From positions 2,914,001 to 2,978,000 of the forward strand of contig NZ_CP147776.1 of assembly GCF_037300705.1 (NCBI RefSeq): a stretch of 64,000 nt of DNA, given 5' to 3'. The stretch comes from Massilia sp. W12 (GTDB lineage Bacteria; Pseudomonadota; Gammaproteobacteria; Burkholderiales; Burkholderiaceae_D). The notes under the pieces are model-generated. The model was not told where the DNA came from and searched no databases. It saw only the letters and a list, made by a program, of their open reading frames with translations. Of this stretch, positions 25,650 to 35,228 are shown in pieces (positions within the stretch are counted from its first letter, which is position 1; every line of letters begins with the position of its first letter). Position numbers and translations under genes: made by a program.

Positions 25650-27476
25650 ATGCCCTTGCCAAAAATGCCCTCCAAGCCCGCCAGCGTGCTTGATCCCACT
25701 GAATATGGCGCCGTTGCGCCGGCAAAGCGCAAGGCTGATAAAACTGCGGCAAAGCCCGCCGCCAAGGCTGGCAAAAATGCCGCGCCAAGCGTAAAAAACA
25801 CCGCCGCGCCCAAGGCGCAAACCGCACAGCCGGCGCCGGTGAGCAGCGCGGCCCCGGCCCCGCAAAAAGCCGCCACGCCGCGCAAGCGCAGCAGCAGTCC
25901 GGCCGCGACAGAAAAACCGCAAGCCGCGCCAGCGGCAAGCCCGATAGCCGCACCGGCGCAACTGAGTGCGCCGGAAAGCACGCCGGCGCCGACCAAGCGC
26001 AGCGCGGTATCGCGCCGTCATGCGCCGGGCGTGCAAAAATCCGCGCCCAGCCGCGCCGCCGACAAATCCGGCCAAAGCAAGCTGTTTGTGCTCGACACCA
26101 ATGTCTTGATGCACGACCCCACTTCCCTGTTCCGCTTTGAGGAACATGATGTGTACCTGCCCATGATCACGCTGGAAGAGCTGGATGATCATAAAAAAGG
26201 CATGTCAGAAGTGGCGCGCAATGCGCGCCAAGTCTCGCGCACGCTGGACGCCCTGATTGGCGGCGTCAGTGAAGAAGCGATTGAATCGGGCTTGCCGCTG
26301 TCCAAGCTGGGCAATAAAGACGCCAAGGGCCGTTTATTCTTCCAAACCCGCTTGAAAGTGGATCAGACCCCGCTCGGCCTGCCAGCCGGCAAGGCGGATA
26401 ATCAGATTCTGTCCGTGGTGCGCGCGCTGGAAGGCGATTTTCCGGGACGTGCGATTGTGCTGGTGTCAAAAGACATCAATATGCGCATTAAAGCGCGCGC
26501 ACTGGGCTTGCCGGCGGAAGATTATTTCAACGACCACGTACTGGAAGACACCGATCTGCTGTATTCCGGGATTGTCGCCCTGCCTGAGGATTTCTGGGCC
26601 AAACATGGCAAGAATATGGAGTCCTGGAGCAAGAATGAGAATGGCGCGGCAGCCACCTGGTACCGCGTCAGCGGGCCGCTGATTCCGTCTCTGCAAGTCA
26701 ATCAATTTGCTTATCTGGAGCCGAAAAATGGCGAAGCGCCATTACAGGTGCAGATCAAGAAATTGAATGGCAAAACCGCAGAACTGAAAACCCTGCGCGA
26801 TTTTTCGCACACCAAGAACAATGTCTGGGGCATCACCGCGCGCAACCGCGAACAAAATTTCGCGCTCAATCTGCTGATGGACCCGGAATGCGATTTTGTC
26901 AGCCTGTTAGGTCAAGCCGGCACCGGTAAAACCTTGCTGGCCCTGGCCGCCGGCCTGTCCCAGGTGCTGGATGTCAAGCGCTACAATGAAATCATCGTCA
27001 CCCGCGTCACCGTGCCGGTGGGCGAAGACATCGGTTTTCTGCCGGGTACGGAAGAAGAAAAAATGTCACCCTGGATGGGCGCATTTGACGACAATCTGGA
27101 AGTGTTGAACCGGGGCGACGCCGAAGGCGGCGACTTTGGCCGCCACACCAGTAATGATTTTCTGCGCTCCAAGATCAAAATCAAGTCGCTCAACTTCATG
27201 CGCGGCCGCACCTTTGTCAACAAGTTTGTGATCATTGACGAGGCGCAAAACTTAACGCCCAAGCAAATCAAAACCCTGATCACGCGCGCAGGTCCGGGCA
27301 CCAAGATTGTCTGCCTGGGCAATATCGCACAGATTGACACGCCCTATCTGACCGAAGGTTCAAGCGGCCTGACCTATGTGGTGGACCGCTTCAAAGGCTG
27401 GGAACATGGCGGCCACGTCACCCTGGCGCGCGGCGAACGCTCACGCTTGGCGGATTATGCGAGCGATGTGTTGTGA
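25650..27476 (+). CDS. PIN domain - PhoH family ATPase
   Basis: A 608-residue cytoplasmic protein. The first about 140 residues are a low-complexity Ala/Pro/Lys tail of unknown role, longer than usual for the family. A PIN nuclease-fold domain follows (KLFVLDTNVLMHDPTSLFRF, LEELDDHKKG, SVVRALEGDF, LVSKDINMRIKA). The PhoH ATPase has Walker A LLGQAGTGKTLLALAAGL and Walker B FVIIDEAQNLTP, with GNIAQIDTPYL. Such PhoH2-like proteins unwind and cut RNA. The ATG follows GAGG. A clear terminator lies after the stop. Confidence 0.94.
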   Translation: MPLPKMPSKPASVLDPTEYGAVAPAKRKADKTAAKPAAKAGKNAAPSVKNTAAPKAQTAQPAPVSSAAPAPQKAATPRKRSSSPAATEKPQAAPAASPIAAPAQLSAPESTPAPTKRSAVSRRHAPGVQKSAPSRAADKSGQSKLFVLDTNVLMHDPTSLFRFEEHDVYLPMITLEELDDHKKGMSEVARNARQVSRTLDALIGGVSEEAIESGLPLSKLGNKDAKGRLFFQTRLKVDQTPLGLPAGKADNQILSVVRALEGDFPGRAIVLVSKDINMRIKARALGLPAEDYFNDHVLEDTDLLYSGIVALPEDFWAKHGKNMESWSKNENGAAATWYRVSGPLIPSLQVNQFAYLEPKNGEAPLQVQIKKLNGKTAELKTLRDFSHTKNNVWGITARNREQNFALNLLMDPECDFVSLLGQAGTGKTLLALAAGLSQVLDVKRYNEIIVTRVTVPVGEDIGFLPGTEEEKMSPWMGAFDDNLEVLNRGDAEGGDFGRHTSNDFLRSKIKIKSLNFMRGRTFVNKFVIIDEAQNLTPKQIKTLITRAGPGTKIVCLGNIAQIDTPYLTEGSSGLTYVVDRFKGWEHGGHVTLARGERSRLADYASDVL

Positions 27477-27504
27477 TGCTTGCTGAAAAGCGTTTTTCTG
27501 ATTG

Positions 27505-27535
27505 AAAAAATCCCCGCCAAGTGCGGGGATTTTTT
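27505..27535 (+). terminator. Rho-independent terminator after the PIN-PhoH gene
   Basis: AAAAAATCCCCGC (27505-27517) pairs with GCGGGGATTTTTT (27523-27535) around a CAAGT loop, ending in a T-run. The A-tract makes it work on the opposite strand as well. Confidence 0.9.
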
Positions 27536-27595
27536 TCGGGCAGACGCCTGCATGCGGCAGAAAGAATCTCTCGGCGCAGCTGCATGGACTAAAAG

Positions 27596-27622
27596 AAAAA
27601 GGCTGCGCACGGCAGCCTTTTT
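27596..27622 (-). terminator. Terminator downstream of the FecR-domain gene
   Basis: AAAAAGGCTGC (27596-27606) pairs with GCAGCCTTTTT (27612-27622), 17 bases after the FecR-domain stop. On the minus strand the stem is followed by a T-run; it is symmetrical and could act in both directions. Confidence 0.82.
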
Positions 27623-27638
27623 CATGCAATGTGCAAGA

Positions 27639-28562
27639 TCAGCGCACTTCGCAGTTCACGTCCTTTTTTTGCTCCGTATTTCTGGCGCCGGGGGCGGTGC
27701 TGGCGTTAAATCCGGGCGGCGGGTTGAATTGGATGCCAGGGTTTTGCGGCACAATCACCGGGGCTTGCACCACGCTGCCGGAAAAGCCGAATTGACCGGC
27801 GGCGAATTGCTGCACGCCGCCGCGATTGCTGAGCTGAATCAAGCCGTCGATCACATGCACATACAAACCGGGGCTAAGACCGCTGCCGCCATTGCCTGGG
27901 TTGATTTGCGCTAACTGCAGCGGAGTGCGCTCTGGAACCGGGCCTTGCCAGTCCAGGCTGGCGATCTGGTATTGCACCGCCAGCGGCTGCACGCCGGGGC
28001 CGCCATAATTGTCGTAGGCGGAACCGGACACCCCCAGCGCTGCACGATCCGCCGGACTGAGCCAGGCCACACTGGCGGCTTGCCAGGCGGCCAAGGCCGG
28101 GTCCTGCTGCACATCTTCCGGCGCCACATAATCGGCAATGAAGGTGGTGCCGCGAATGCCAATAGTGGCGGTGGGCGTATTCAAGCTGTAGCGCTCTTTA
28201 TTGCGCTTGCCCAGCAAACCGGTGATCGAGCGCAAACCGCCTTTGATCAGGGACAATACTGCGCTGTCTTCCTGTGGCCGGGTTTCGTCATACACAAAAT
28301 TGTTGACGCGAAACTGCGAGTTCGGCTTCAGAGTGACTTCGCTATTGTCCACAAACTTGATGCGGGCATAGGTGTTCTTTTCGCTGATCAGGGTGTCGCC
28401 CTGCTCAACTTCAGAACGGTTGGTCAGGATTTTGACGCTGCCGTCCACTTTCTGCGCCAACAGCGGGCCGCTGACGTTGAGCACGGTGCCCACCACCTGC
28501 GCCGCCAGCGCTTGTCCGATGCCGGCCAGCCACAGGCCGCACAGGACGGCAGACAAGCGCAT
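27639..28562 (-). CDS. Exported FecR-domain protein associated with TpsA
   Basis: A 307-residue exported protein. The start at 28562 lies 10 bases after the TpsA stop, with AAGG upstream, and gives a signal peptide (MRLSAVLCGLWLAGIGQALA-A); an earlier ATG at 28604 overlaps TpsA. The FecR domain is clear: VGTVLNVSGPLL, VEQGDTLISEKNTYARIKF, EVTLKPNSQFRVNNF and GGLRSITGLLGKRN, then NTPTATIGIRGTTFIADYV. It is not the iron-sensor FecR; this single-domain form accompanies secreted adhesins. The mature protein has a single Cys, four residues from the end (VNCEVR). Its gene end is marked by the terminator at 27596-27622. Confidence 0.88.
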   Translation of the reverse strand: MRLSAVLCGLWLAGIGQALAAQVVGTVLNVSGPLLAQKVDGSVKILTNRSEVEQGDTLISEKNTYARIKFVDNSEVTLKPNSQFRVNNFVYDETRPQEDSAVLSLIKGGLRSITGLLGKRNKERYSLNTPTATIGIRGTTFIADYVAPEDVQQDPALAAWQAASVAWLSPADRAALGVSGSAYDNYGGPGVQPLAVQYQIASLDWQGPVPERTPLQLAQINPGNGGSGLSPGLYVHVIDGLIQLSNRGGVQQFAAGQFGFSGSVVQAPVIVPQNPGIQFNPPPGFNASTAPGARNTEQKKDVNCEVR

Positions 28563-28572
28563 GCTGCGCGCC

Positions 28573-31500
28573 TTAGTTGCAATAGAGTTTTCTGGCTGGT
28601 TCATCTTTTTTCGCTCCGCTGTCTTTGTTGGCAGACTTGTCGTCTTCCTTCTTCGGCTCTTCCTTCTTGCCCTCATCCTTCTTGGCTTCTTCCTTCTTCT
28701 CGCTGGCCGGCGCTTCGGCAGGTCTGCTATCGCTCTGCCGGCTTTCGCTGGAAGCAGCGTTGCCGCTGTTGTTGCCGCTGTTGTTGCTGCTGCCGCTGCC
28801 GCTGTTGCCGGTATTGGCGCTGCTGCCGCTGTTGCTGGCGGCAGTGTTGTCAGTGGCCGGTGCTGCGGCGGGGGCGGAAGACGGTCTTCTCACCTGCAGC
28901 TGGCTGGCAAACACGGTCGGCGCTTCCATCGGCGAGGTGGTGTTGACGGTGCTGGTGTTGATGATCTGCACTGTCGATTCAACCGCATTCACCACCGGGC
29001 TGCTGCTGCCGCTGCCTGAGCCGGATTGGCTCGGCGGCAACACCACAACGCAACCCGGACGGGTCGAATCAGCACGGCAATCAGCCAGACTTGGCAAGAC
29101 TGCACTGCAGCCGGCCTGGGCCGGATTGTTAATGCAGGAATTCAAACTCGGCAAAATCGCGCTACAGCCCGGCGTGCCGGGTGCGGAGATACAGGTCGCC
29201 AAGTTCGGCAACACCACGCTGCAACCTGGCGTGGCCGGCGCGGCGATACAAACCGCCAGACGCGGCAGGACGGCAAGACATCCCGCTGTGGATGGGGCGG
29301 CGATACAGGTAGCCAGGTTGGGCAAAATCACACTGCAACCTGGCGTGGTCGGGCTGTCAACGCAGTCGGCAAAGCGCGGCAACACGGCGACGCAACCCGG
29401 CGTGGCCGGATCCTGGATACAACGCGCCAGGGTCGGCAGCAAGGCGCTGCAACCCGGGGTCGAAGGACGTTCCACACATTGCGCAATGGTCGGCAAGACC
29501 ACAGCGCAACCCGGGGTCGAAGGCTGGATCAAACATTGCGTCAGGCTGGGCAGAACTGCGCTGCAACCCGGCGTGGCTGGCGCGGCGATACAGGATGCCA
29601 GACTTGGCAGCACCACCGAGCAGCCAGGCGTGGTCGGGCTGGCGATGCAGTCCGCCAGACGCGGCAACACTGCGCTACAGCCAACCTGGGCCGGATTATT
29701 GATACAGGAAGTCAGACTCGGCAGCACCGCGCTGCAACCCGGCGTTGCAGGTGCTGCAGTACAGGTGGCTATGCTGGGCAGCACCACGCCGCAACCCGGA
29801 GTCGAAGGCGCGGCGATACAGCTGGCCAGGCTTGGCAAGACTGCCGTACAACCCGGTGCGGACGGGGTCGCGATACAAGTCGCCAGCGTCGGCAATACGA
29901 CCGAACAACCAGGCGTGGTCGGCGTGGCGATACAGTCAGCCAAACGTGGCAACACCACCGAACAACCGGCCTGCGCCGGATTGCTGATACAGGCGGTCAA
30001 GCTGGGCAGAATCGCACTGCAACCCGGCGTCGTCGGTGCAGCGGTACAGGTGGCAATGTTTGGCAACACCACGCTACAACCCGGGGTCGAAGGCGCGGCG
30101 ACACAGCTGGCCAGACTTGGCAGAACTGCCGTGCAACCCGGTGCGGACGGGGTCGCGATACAAGTTGCCAGCGTCGGCAAGACCACCGAGCAACCCGGGG
30201 TGGTCGGCGTGGCGATACAGTCAGCCAGACGCGGCAGCACCACGCTGCAGCCCGGAGTGGCCGGATTGCTGATACAAGTGCTCAAACTCGGCAGCACCAC
30301 GCTGCAACCCGGCAAGGATGGATTGGCGATGCAATCATTCAAGCTCGGTTGCGGGGCCGGATTTTGATTCGGTTGCTGGGTGACCGGACCGCTGGCGCTG
30401 ATTGCGCCATTGATCACAATCGAGTCGCCGGCGCGCAGGAGCAGGCTGCCAGCGCTGGAATTGACCGAGCCTTGCGCGGTGACGATTAATTTATCGCTGA
30501 CACTGCCGCTGGCGCCTGCTTCCAGGCTGATATTGCCGCCTGCATTGATGCTGGAATTCACGGTCAGCGGGCTGCGCGCAATGATATTGATGGGGCCTGT
30601 GCCTGAATCAATCGGATGATTGATCGTAATGGCGCCGGTGTTATCAATATTAATTGCGCCGTTATTGGTGGCGATGCCTGCAACCGTGCTCATCCCCATC
30701 ACAACGCTGCCGGTTGTGAGCGGGCTGAAATTGCGCAGGCTGAAATCGCCGCCTTGCGTGCGGCCGATGATGGCGCCGATTTGATTACTCTCGTTTAAGG
30801 TGATCGAACCGCTTGCATCCTGGCTGCCGGCCATGGCCAGCAAGGTTTGTGCGGTGATCGGCGCACTTTGACTGATCGAACCACCGGCAAACAAGCCCAG
30901 TTTGGCCGGCACGGTTAAGGCGCTGGCCACGGTCAGGTTGCCGGTCGGGCTGGCTTCGGTGCTGCCTTCGCCAAAGGCAACGATGCCGGCCACCCAATCC
31001 GCTGCGCTGTTGGCGTTCAGCACTTGATTGGCGTTGGCGGTTTTACTGCGCCATTTCACAGTGCCGGTGGATGGGTGCGCGGTGAAGGTCGGGCGCGCTG
31101 CGCTGAAGTTCACGGCGTCGGCTTTGAGCGTAACGCTGTCGCTGCTGCTGCTGCCGATTTGCGAAGTGGTTCCGGCTGTGCTGATTTGCCCGCCGACCGA
31201 ATCTGCAATCAGATCGATATTATTGCCGCTCAGTTGCACCCCGCCGCTGCTGCTGCCCAATTGCAGGTTCGGCCCGCTTAAGCTGATCTGCCCGGCGCCG
31301 GCATTGATATTGTGTTTAACTTTCAGCAGACCACCGCTGTTGCTGATGGTCACATCGCCATTGCCGCTGCTGATGCCGGCGCCATCAGCGCCAATCTGCA
31401 ATTCGCCGCCGCTGTTCTGCATTTGCACATTACCGTTGGCTTGCGCCAGGAAAGCGCCAACCTGGTTATTCGCGTTCAGGTGCACCGAATTGCCGCTCTC

Positions 31501-34500
31501 CACTTTCAACGCGCCGGCGCCGGTGATTGAGGCGTCATTATCTTGTCCGACGCTGACCGGGCTGCGTAATTGAATCGCATTCGCCACATTGGCCGGACCG
31601 GCGTATGAAATGCCATGCCAGCCATTCACGGTTGAAACCCGCAAACCGGTCAGGGTTTTATAGGCGAAAATATCGGTGCTGTCTGTGCCCAGGGCTTTGC
31701 CGGCCACGGCCATCACCGCATTATCTTCCGGCAACACCACGCATTTGGCTTCCGCATACAAAGCTTTGCCGGTCAAAAAGCCCAGGTTTGATTGCATCAA
31801 TGTGCCATCCGATCTGAGCGAAATAACGCCATTCGGATTTTGCCCATCATACGCATTGCCATCATGCTGAACATTGATGCCGGAGATGCCCTCTACCGTG
31901 CCGACATCAAGATTATGGGTGGAACGGAAGGTGAAGTTGCGGTTCTGGTGGCTGTTGTCGCCGGCGATCCCGGCGATTTGCTCGACATTGTTGGCGGCGC
32001 CCAGATCGATATTGTCACGCGCGATGGCCAACAGATTGCTTGCGCTGATGGTGTTGCTGGGGCCTTGCGCAATTTCACCGCCGCTCGCCAAAATCAGGGT
32101 CGGGATAGTGGTGGAAACCGGGCCGACCACTTGAATATCGCCGGACTGGGTTTCATTGAGCGCGCTGCCCAGGCGCAGTTTGGCGGCGCTGAGTGAGGCG
32201 ATTTCTTCCTGCGCCAGTTCCATGGTGTTGGCGGCGGAATCGACGCCCATGGTGGCGCCAAGATTGATTTTCCAGCCGGTTTGGCGCGGGTTGATCAAAA
32301 TCGCGCCGCTGCCGGCCGAGATGGAATTAGGCGCGCCGACCAGATTCATGCGGTCGGCTTTCAAAAGAATATTGCCGGCATTGATGCTGGAGGTGCTGGT
32401 GGCGTTGATGATATTGTCCGCTTCAATGCGCAAGTTCTGCGGCGCTTTGAGCGGGCCTTGCAGATACACATCGCCGCCCACGCCGGACTCCAGGCGCAGC
32501 GCGCCAGCAAAGCCGCCGCCGGTTAAATCCAGGCCGCCGAGCGTCACACCCAGGCTGCCATTCCAGCCCAACGCCTTGCCGCCCAAAGCAATGCCGCCGG
32601 TGGTGTGGATTTTTTTCAAATCGTCTTCGCTTATACCCATTTGACCTGCGGTGCTGACCGCGGCAACGCCGACCTGCATGGCGGTGTTTACGCCTTTCGG
32701 AATGATGCGCACCACGCCGCTGCCGGCATTCACCGCGCCGGGGGCGCCATTGATGCTGAGCGCATCGGCGTTGAAGACGATTTGCGCATTTGCGCCATTC
32801 GTGCTGACGCTGCCGGTGCTGGCCAGATTGATGGCGCCGCCGGCGCCTAAAACCACCGATGCGTGATTGCGGCCCATCGTCAACGGCTGATTCACTTGCA
32901 CGCTGCCGCCTAACATCTGCAATCCGTCCACATTGCTGAGAGTGACTGCAGCGTCCACGGTTTGCACGCCATCGCTGTTCAGAATCAGGGTGGGCGCGCT
33001 GATGCGGTTGATTTCCGCCGCGCTCAATTCCAGCTCGGCGCCGCCGCGCGTATCGCGGATCGCCACATTCCGATTGCTGTCCCATGGTTTGATGCGCACC
33101 GAACCCAGGCCGCTGTAGTTGATCGCACCAGTCGCGCCCAAAGACAGCTTGTCGCTGCGCAATTCGAGTGAGGCGTTATTGTTGGGGCCGTTGGCGTTGA
33201 GGCTGGCCCCTGTGCCAAAGGAAATTTCGCCATTATTTGATTTGGCTTCCAGGCTCATATGGCCGTCGCCGCTGTTGAGCGCCACCCCGTTGCCGAGTGC
33301 GATATTCAAGCCGCCCAGCGCCAGATTGCCATTGTTGCTGTTGATGTTGCCCTGCAGATCGATATCGCCCTTGGCGGCCAGGGTGATGGCGCCGCCTGCG
33401 CTGGTCAATTTGCCGGTGCGGATCACAGCGTCATAGCCGGCAGGGCCGGAAGCATGCAAGTTGATTGTGCCTGTGCCCTGGGTCAGCAATTCAAAACCGG
33501 CGCCATTGCTCGCTGTGGTTAAATCAATCCCCAGCTGGCCGCTGTTGCTGTCGCCGGACAGATTGCGCGTGCGCAAGGTGATGTTGGTGTTTGGCGTCAA
33601 GGTCAGCGGGGAAGCGAAATTGCCGCTGGTGTGGATGTAGTCGCCGGCTTCGAGCAGGATATTTGAGCCGGCTGACAAGCCCTGCAGCTCGGATTGATAT
33701 ACCACTGAGGGGCCGGTGTCGTCGCCATTCACCACGCCGTCGCCACTGCCGCCATTAAAGACGTCATTGCCGTCTGAGCCGCCATCTGCCGTGCCGGCGG
33801 CAATTTGAATAATGGCAGGATCAAGCAGCACCGTGCCTTTGCCCTTGCCGCCTTTGGTATTGACCTTGGCGCGAAAATCCAGCTTCTGCTTGCCGGAAGT
33901 TTCGACAAAACCGCCTGTGCCGGCCAGGGTTGACGCACCTTGCGCGCCCTGGGCTGAAATTTCGCCATACGCCTGGGTGTAGCGGTCTGACCAGACGATA
34001 ATGCGACCGCCATCGCCCTGGCTGGCGGCGTCGGCGCGCAAGCTGGACTGTTTGCCGAGGAAGGCGTATTCGGCGTTTTGCACTGCCTGATTCTTGCCTT
34101 GATAGTCGCCGCCAAACAGAATCGTGCCGCCGCCTGTGGCGCCGCTGGCGTCAACTTTGGCATTGCCATTGGCCGCCACGCGCCGCCCTAAAATCTGAAT
34201 CTCGCCGCCCTTGCCTTGCACGCTGGTGGCGCTGGTCAGACTGCCGGCTTCCAGCAATGTGTCGCGGCTGGCTTTTAACACCACTTTGCCATTTTCACCC
34301 AGCACTGCGCTGTCGGCGTTGACCACGCCGCGCTGGTTGACCAGGGCGCCGTAAATGCCAATCCGGCCACCCTGGGAAATCATCTGCCCCAGATTGATCG
34401 CCGCATTTTCCGGCGCGCTGATATTGACTTGCAAGGCCGGGTTTTGCGCGTCCACCAGCTGAATGCTGTGGCCTGCGGCCAGCACCACCTCGCCTTGCGG

Positions 34501-35064
34501 GCTTTGTATCAAACCGTGGTTGCTGACATTGGGCGCCAATAAAAAGACCTGGCCGCCGGATGGCGTGTTGATCACGCCGTGATGCTCAATTTTGCCGGCG
34601 TTGGCGGCGCCTTCAAATTTGCGCCGCCCGTTCAAGAAGTCCTGATCACTGATATTCAGGGTGGACGCGACCAGTCCATGCACATCGACTTTGGCGTTTT
34701 GTCCGAACAGGATGCCGTTTTGATTGATCAGGAACACTTTGCCGTTGGATTGCAAAGCCCCCAGGATGCGCGAGGGATCCTGCCCTTGCACCCGATTGAG
34801 TACGCTGCTGTTTGGCCCTGGCTGGACAAAACGCGTGAGTTCATTCGGGTTGATGGAGAAGCTTTGCCAGTTGATGATGGTTCCATTGCTGTTGACAATG
34901 GTCATCACATTACCCTGGCTGTTGATATTCGCTGATCCCGCGACGACTTGCGGGTTTTGCGGATTGGCCTGCAAAGTCTGCAGGGGAAGCAGCGCCGTGC
35001 TGCCAAGAAGGATTGCCAAAACATACGGCAAAGGGCGCGGTATGCAGCGCAAATATGTATTCAT
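28573..35064 (-). CDS. Giant TpsA exoprotein (filamentous haemagglutinin-like) with Cys-rich tandem repeats
   Basis: A 2163-residue two-partner-secretion exoprotein. The start at 35064 follows GAGGGAATT. After the signal peptide (ending near LQTLQA-N) comes the TPS domain (about 35-290): QGNVMTIVNSNGTIINWQSF, SINPNELTRFVQP, ILGALQSNGKVFLINQNGI and GGQVFLLAPNVSNHGLI. Residues about 290-1550 are beta-helical with many short G/N-rich repeats. Residues 1572-2008 hold 23 tandem 19-residue units (see repeat entry). A Ser/Gly/Asn linker and a Lys/Glu-rich tail follow, ending in RKLYCN with a penultimate Cys. Such a tail is expected to keep the protein on the cell surface, as in HMW-type adhesins; that is inference. 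Likely a biofilm or attachment adhesin, moved by the adjacent TpsB. Confidence 0.93.
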   Translation of the reverse strand: MNTYLRCIPRPLPYVLAILLGSTALLPLQTLQANPQNPQVVAGSANINSQGNVMTIVNSNGTIINWQSFSINPNELTRFVQPGPNSSVLNRVQGQDPSRILGALQSNGKVFLINQNGILFGQNAKVDVHGLVASTLNISDQDFLNGRRKFEGAANAGKIEHHGVINTPSGGQVFLLAPNVSNHGLIQSPQGEVVLAAGHSIQLVDAQNPALQVNISAPENAAINLGQMISQGGRIGIYGALVNQRGVVNADSAVLGENGKVVLKASRDTLLEAGSLTSATSVQGKGGEIQILGRRVAANGNAKVDASGATGGGTILFGGDYQGKNQAVQNAEYAFLGKQSSLRADAASQGDGGRIIVWSDRYTQAYGEISAQGAQGASTLAGTGGFVETSGKQKLDFRAKVNTKGGKGKGTVLLDPAIIQIAAGTADGGSDGNDVFNGGSGDGVVNGDDTGPSVVYQSELQGLSAGSNILLEAGDYIHTSGNFASPLTLTPNTNITLRTRNLSGDSNSGQLGIDLTTASNGAGFELLTQGTGTINLHASGPAGYDAVIRTGKLTSAGGAITLAAKGDIDLQGNINSNNGNLALGGLNIALGNGVALNSGDGHMSLEAKSNNGEISFGTGASLNANGPNNNASLELRSDKLSLGATGAINYSGLGSVRIKPWDSNRNVAIRDTRGGAELELSAAEINRISAPTLILNSDGVQTVDAAVTLSNVDGLQMLGGSVQVNQPLTMGRNHASVVLGAGGAINLASTGSVSTNGANAQIVFNADALSINGAPGAVNAGSGVVRIIPKGVNTAMQVGVAAVSTAGQMGISEDDLKKIHTTGGIALGGKALGWNGSLGVTLGGLDLTGGGFAGALRLESGVGGDVYLQGPLKAPQNLRIEADNIINATSTSSINAGNILLKADRMNLVGAPNSISAGSGAILINPRQTGWKINLGATMGVDSAANTMELAQEEIASLSAAKLRLGSALNETQSGDIQVVGPVSTTIPTLILASGGEIAQGPSNTISASNLLAIARDNIDLGAANNVEQIAGIAGDNSHQNRNFTFRSTHNLDVGTVEGISGINVQHDGNAYDGQNPNGVISLRSDGTLMQSNLGFLTGKALYAEAKCVVLPEDNAVMAVAGKALGTDSTDIFAYKTLTGLRVSTVNGWHGISYAGPANVANAIQLRSPVSVGQDNDASITGAGALKVESGNSVHLNANNQVGAFLAQANGNVQMQNSGGELQIGADGAGISSGNGDVTISNSGGLLKVKHNINAGAGQISLSGPNLQLGSSSGGVQLSGNNIDLIADSVGGQISTAGTTSQIGSSSSDSVTLKADAVNFSAARPTFTAHPSTGTVKWRSKTANANQVLNANSAADWVAGIVAFGEGSTEASPTGNLTVASALTVPAKLGLFAGGSISQSAPITAQTLLAMAGSQDASGSITLNESNQIGAIIGRTQGGDFSLRNFSPLTTGSVVMGMSTVAGIATNNGAINIDNTGAITINHPIDSGTGPINIIARSPLTVNSSINAGGNISLEAGASGSVSDKLIVTAQGSVNSSAGSLLLRAGDSIVINGAISASGPVTQQPNQNPAPQPSLNDCIANPSLPGCSVVLPSLSTCISNPATPGCSVVLPRLADCIATPTTPGCSVVLPTLATCIATPSAPGCTAVLPSLASCVAAPSTPGCSVVLPNIATCTAAPTTPGCSAILPSLTACISNPAQAGCSVVLPRLADCIATPTTPGCSVVLPTLATCIATPSAPGCTAVLPSLASCIAAPSTPGCGVVLPSIATCTAAPATPGCSAVLPSLTSCINNPAQVGCSAVLPRLADCIASPTTPGCSVVLPSLASCIAAPATPGCSAVLPSLTQCLIQPSTPGCAVVLPTIAQCVERPSTPGCSALLPTLARCIQDPATPGCVAVLPRFADCVDSPTTPGCSVILPNLATCIAAPSTAGCLAVLPRLAVCIAAPATPGCSVVLPNLATCISAPGTPGCSAILPSLNSCINNPAQAGCSAVLPSLADCRADSTRPGCVVVLPPSQSGSGSGSSSPVVNAVESTVQIINTSTVNTTSPMEAPTVFASQLQVRRPSSAPAAAPATDNTAASNSGSSANTGNSGSGSSNNSGNNSGNAASSESRQSDSRPAEAPASEKKEEAKKDEGKKEEPKKEDDKSANKDSGAKKDEPARKLYCN
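29041..30351 (-). repeat. 23 x 57-bp tandem coding repeat in TpsA, with five-unit (285-bp) super-period
   Basis: Each 19-residue unit fits LPSLATCIAAPSTPGCSVV with an invariant C-x8-C, so the array holds 46 cysteines. Units 3, 8, 13, 18 and 23 share LxxxADC; units 2, 7, 12, 17 and 22 share the N/D-P-A-x-x-G-C form; so similarity repeats every five units. Units 3-4 and 8-9 are identical, and 5-7 differ little from 10-12, showing a fairly recent block duplication. The array spans residues 1572-2008. Confidence 0.95.
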
Positions 35065-35191
35065 AATTCCCTCATCGACGCCGGCTGCATCAGCATGCTC
35101 CGGCTGTTATCCGGCGCCAGGGTCAAACGCCCCGACGGCCTTTGTTTCAGCATAGAACGCGCATTTTGCAAATAGCAAGGTTTTTTTGCCC

Positions 35192-35228
35192 GGCGGCATG
35201 GCGCAGCCGCCGAACTGCTTATGCCGCC
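35192..35228. other. Inverted repeat between tpsB and tpsA genes
   Basis: GGCGGCAT (35192-35199) and ATGCCGCC (35221-35228) are perfect complements just after the TpsB stop, in the 164-base gap before the TpsA start on the minus strand. There is no T-run on that strand. It could set the relative expression of transporter and exoprotein; no other feature is seen in the gap. Confidence 0.35.

Noticed and set aside
29041-30351. CRISPR-like regular repeats
   Set aside because: Units are contiguous 57-mers with no spacers, in frame inside TpsA, and vary at codon level; no cas genes nearby.
28625-30489. Long plus-strand open frames (up to 580 codons) antisense to the TpsA repeats
   Set aside because: They are mirror images of the 57-bp coding repeats. 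The minus frame has signal peptide, TPS domain and a matching TpsB, while the plus frames have no start context or family features.
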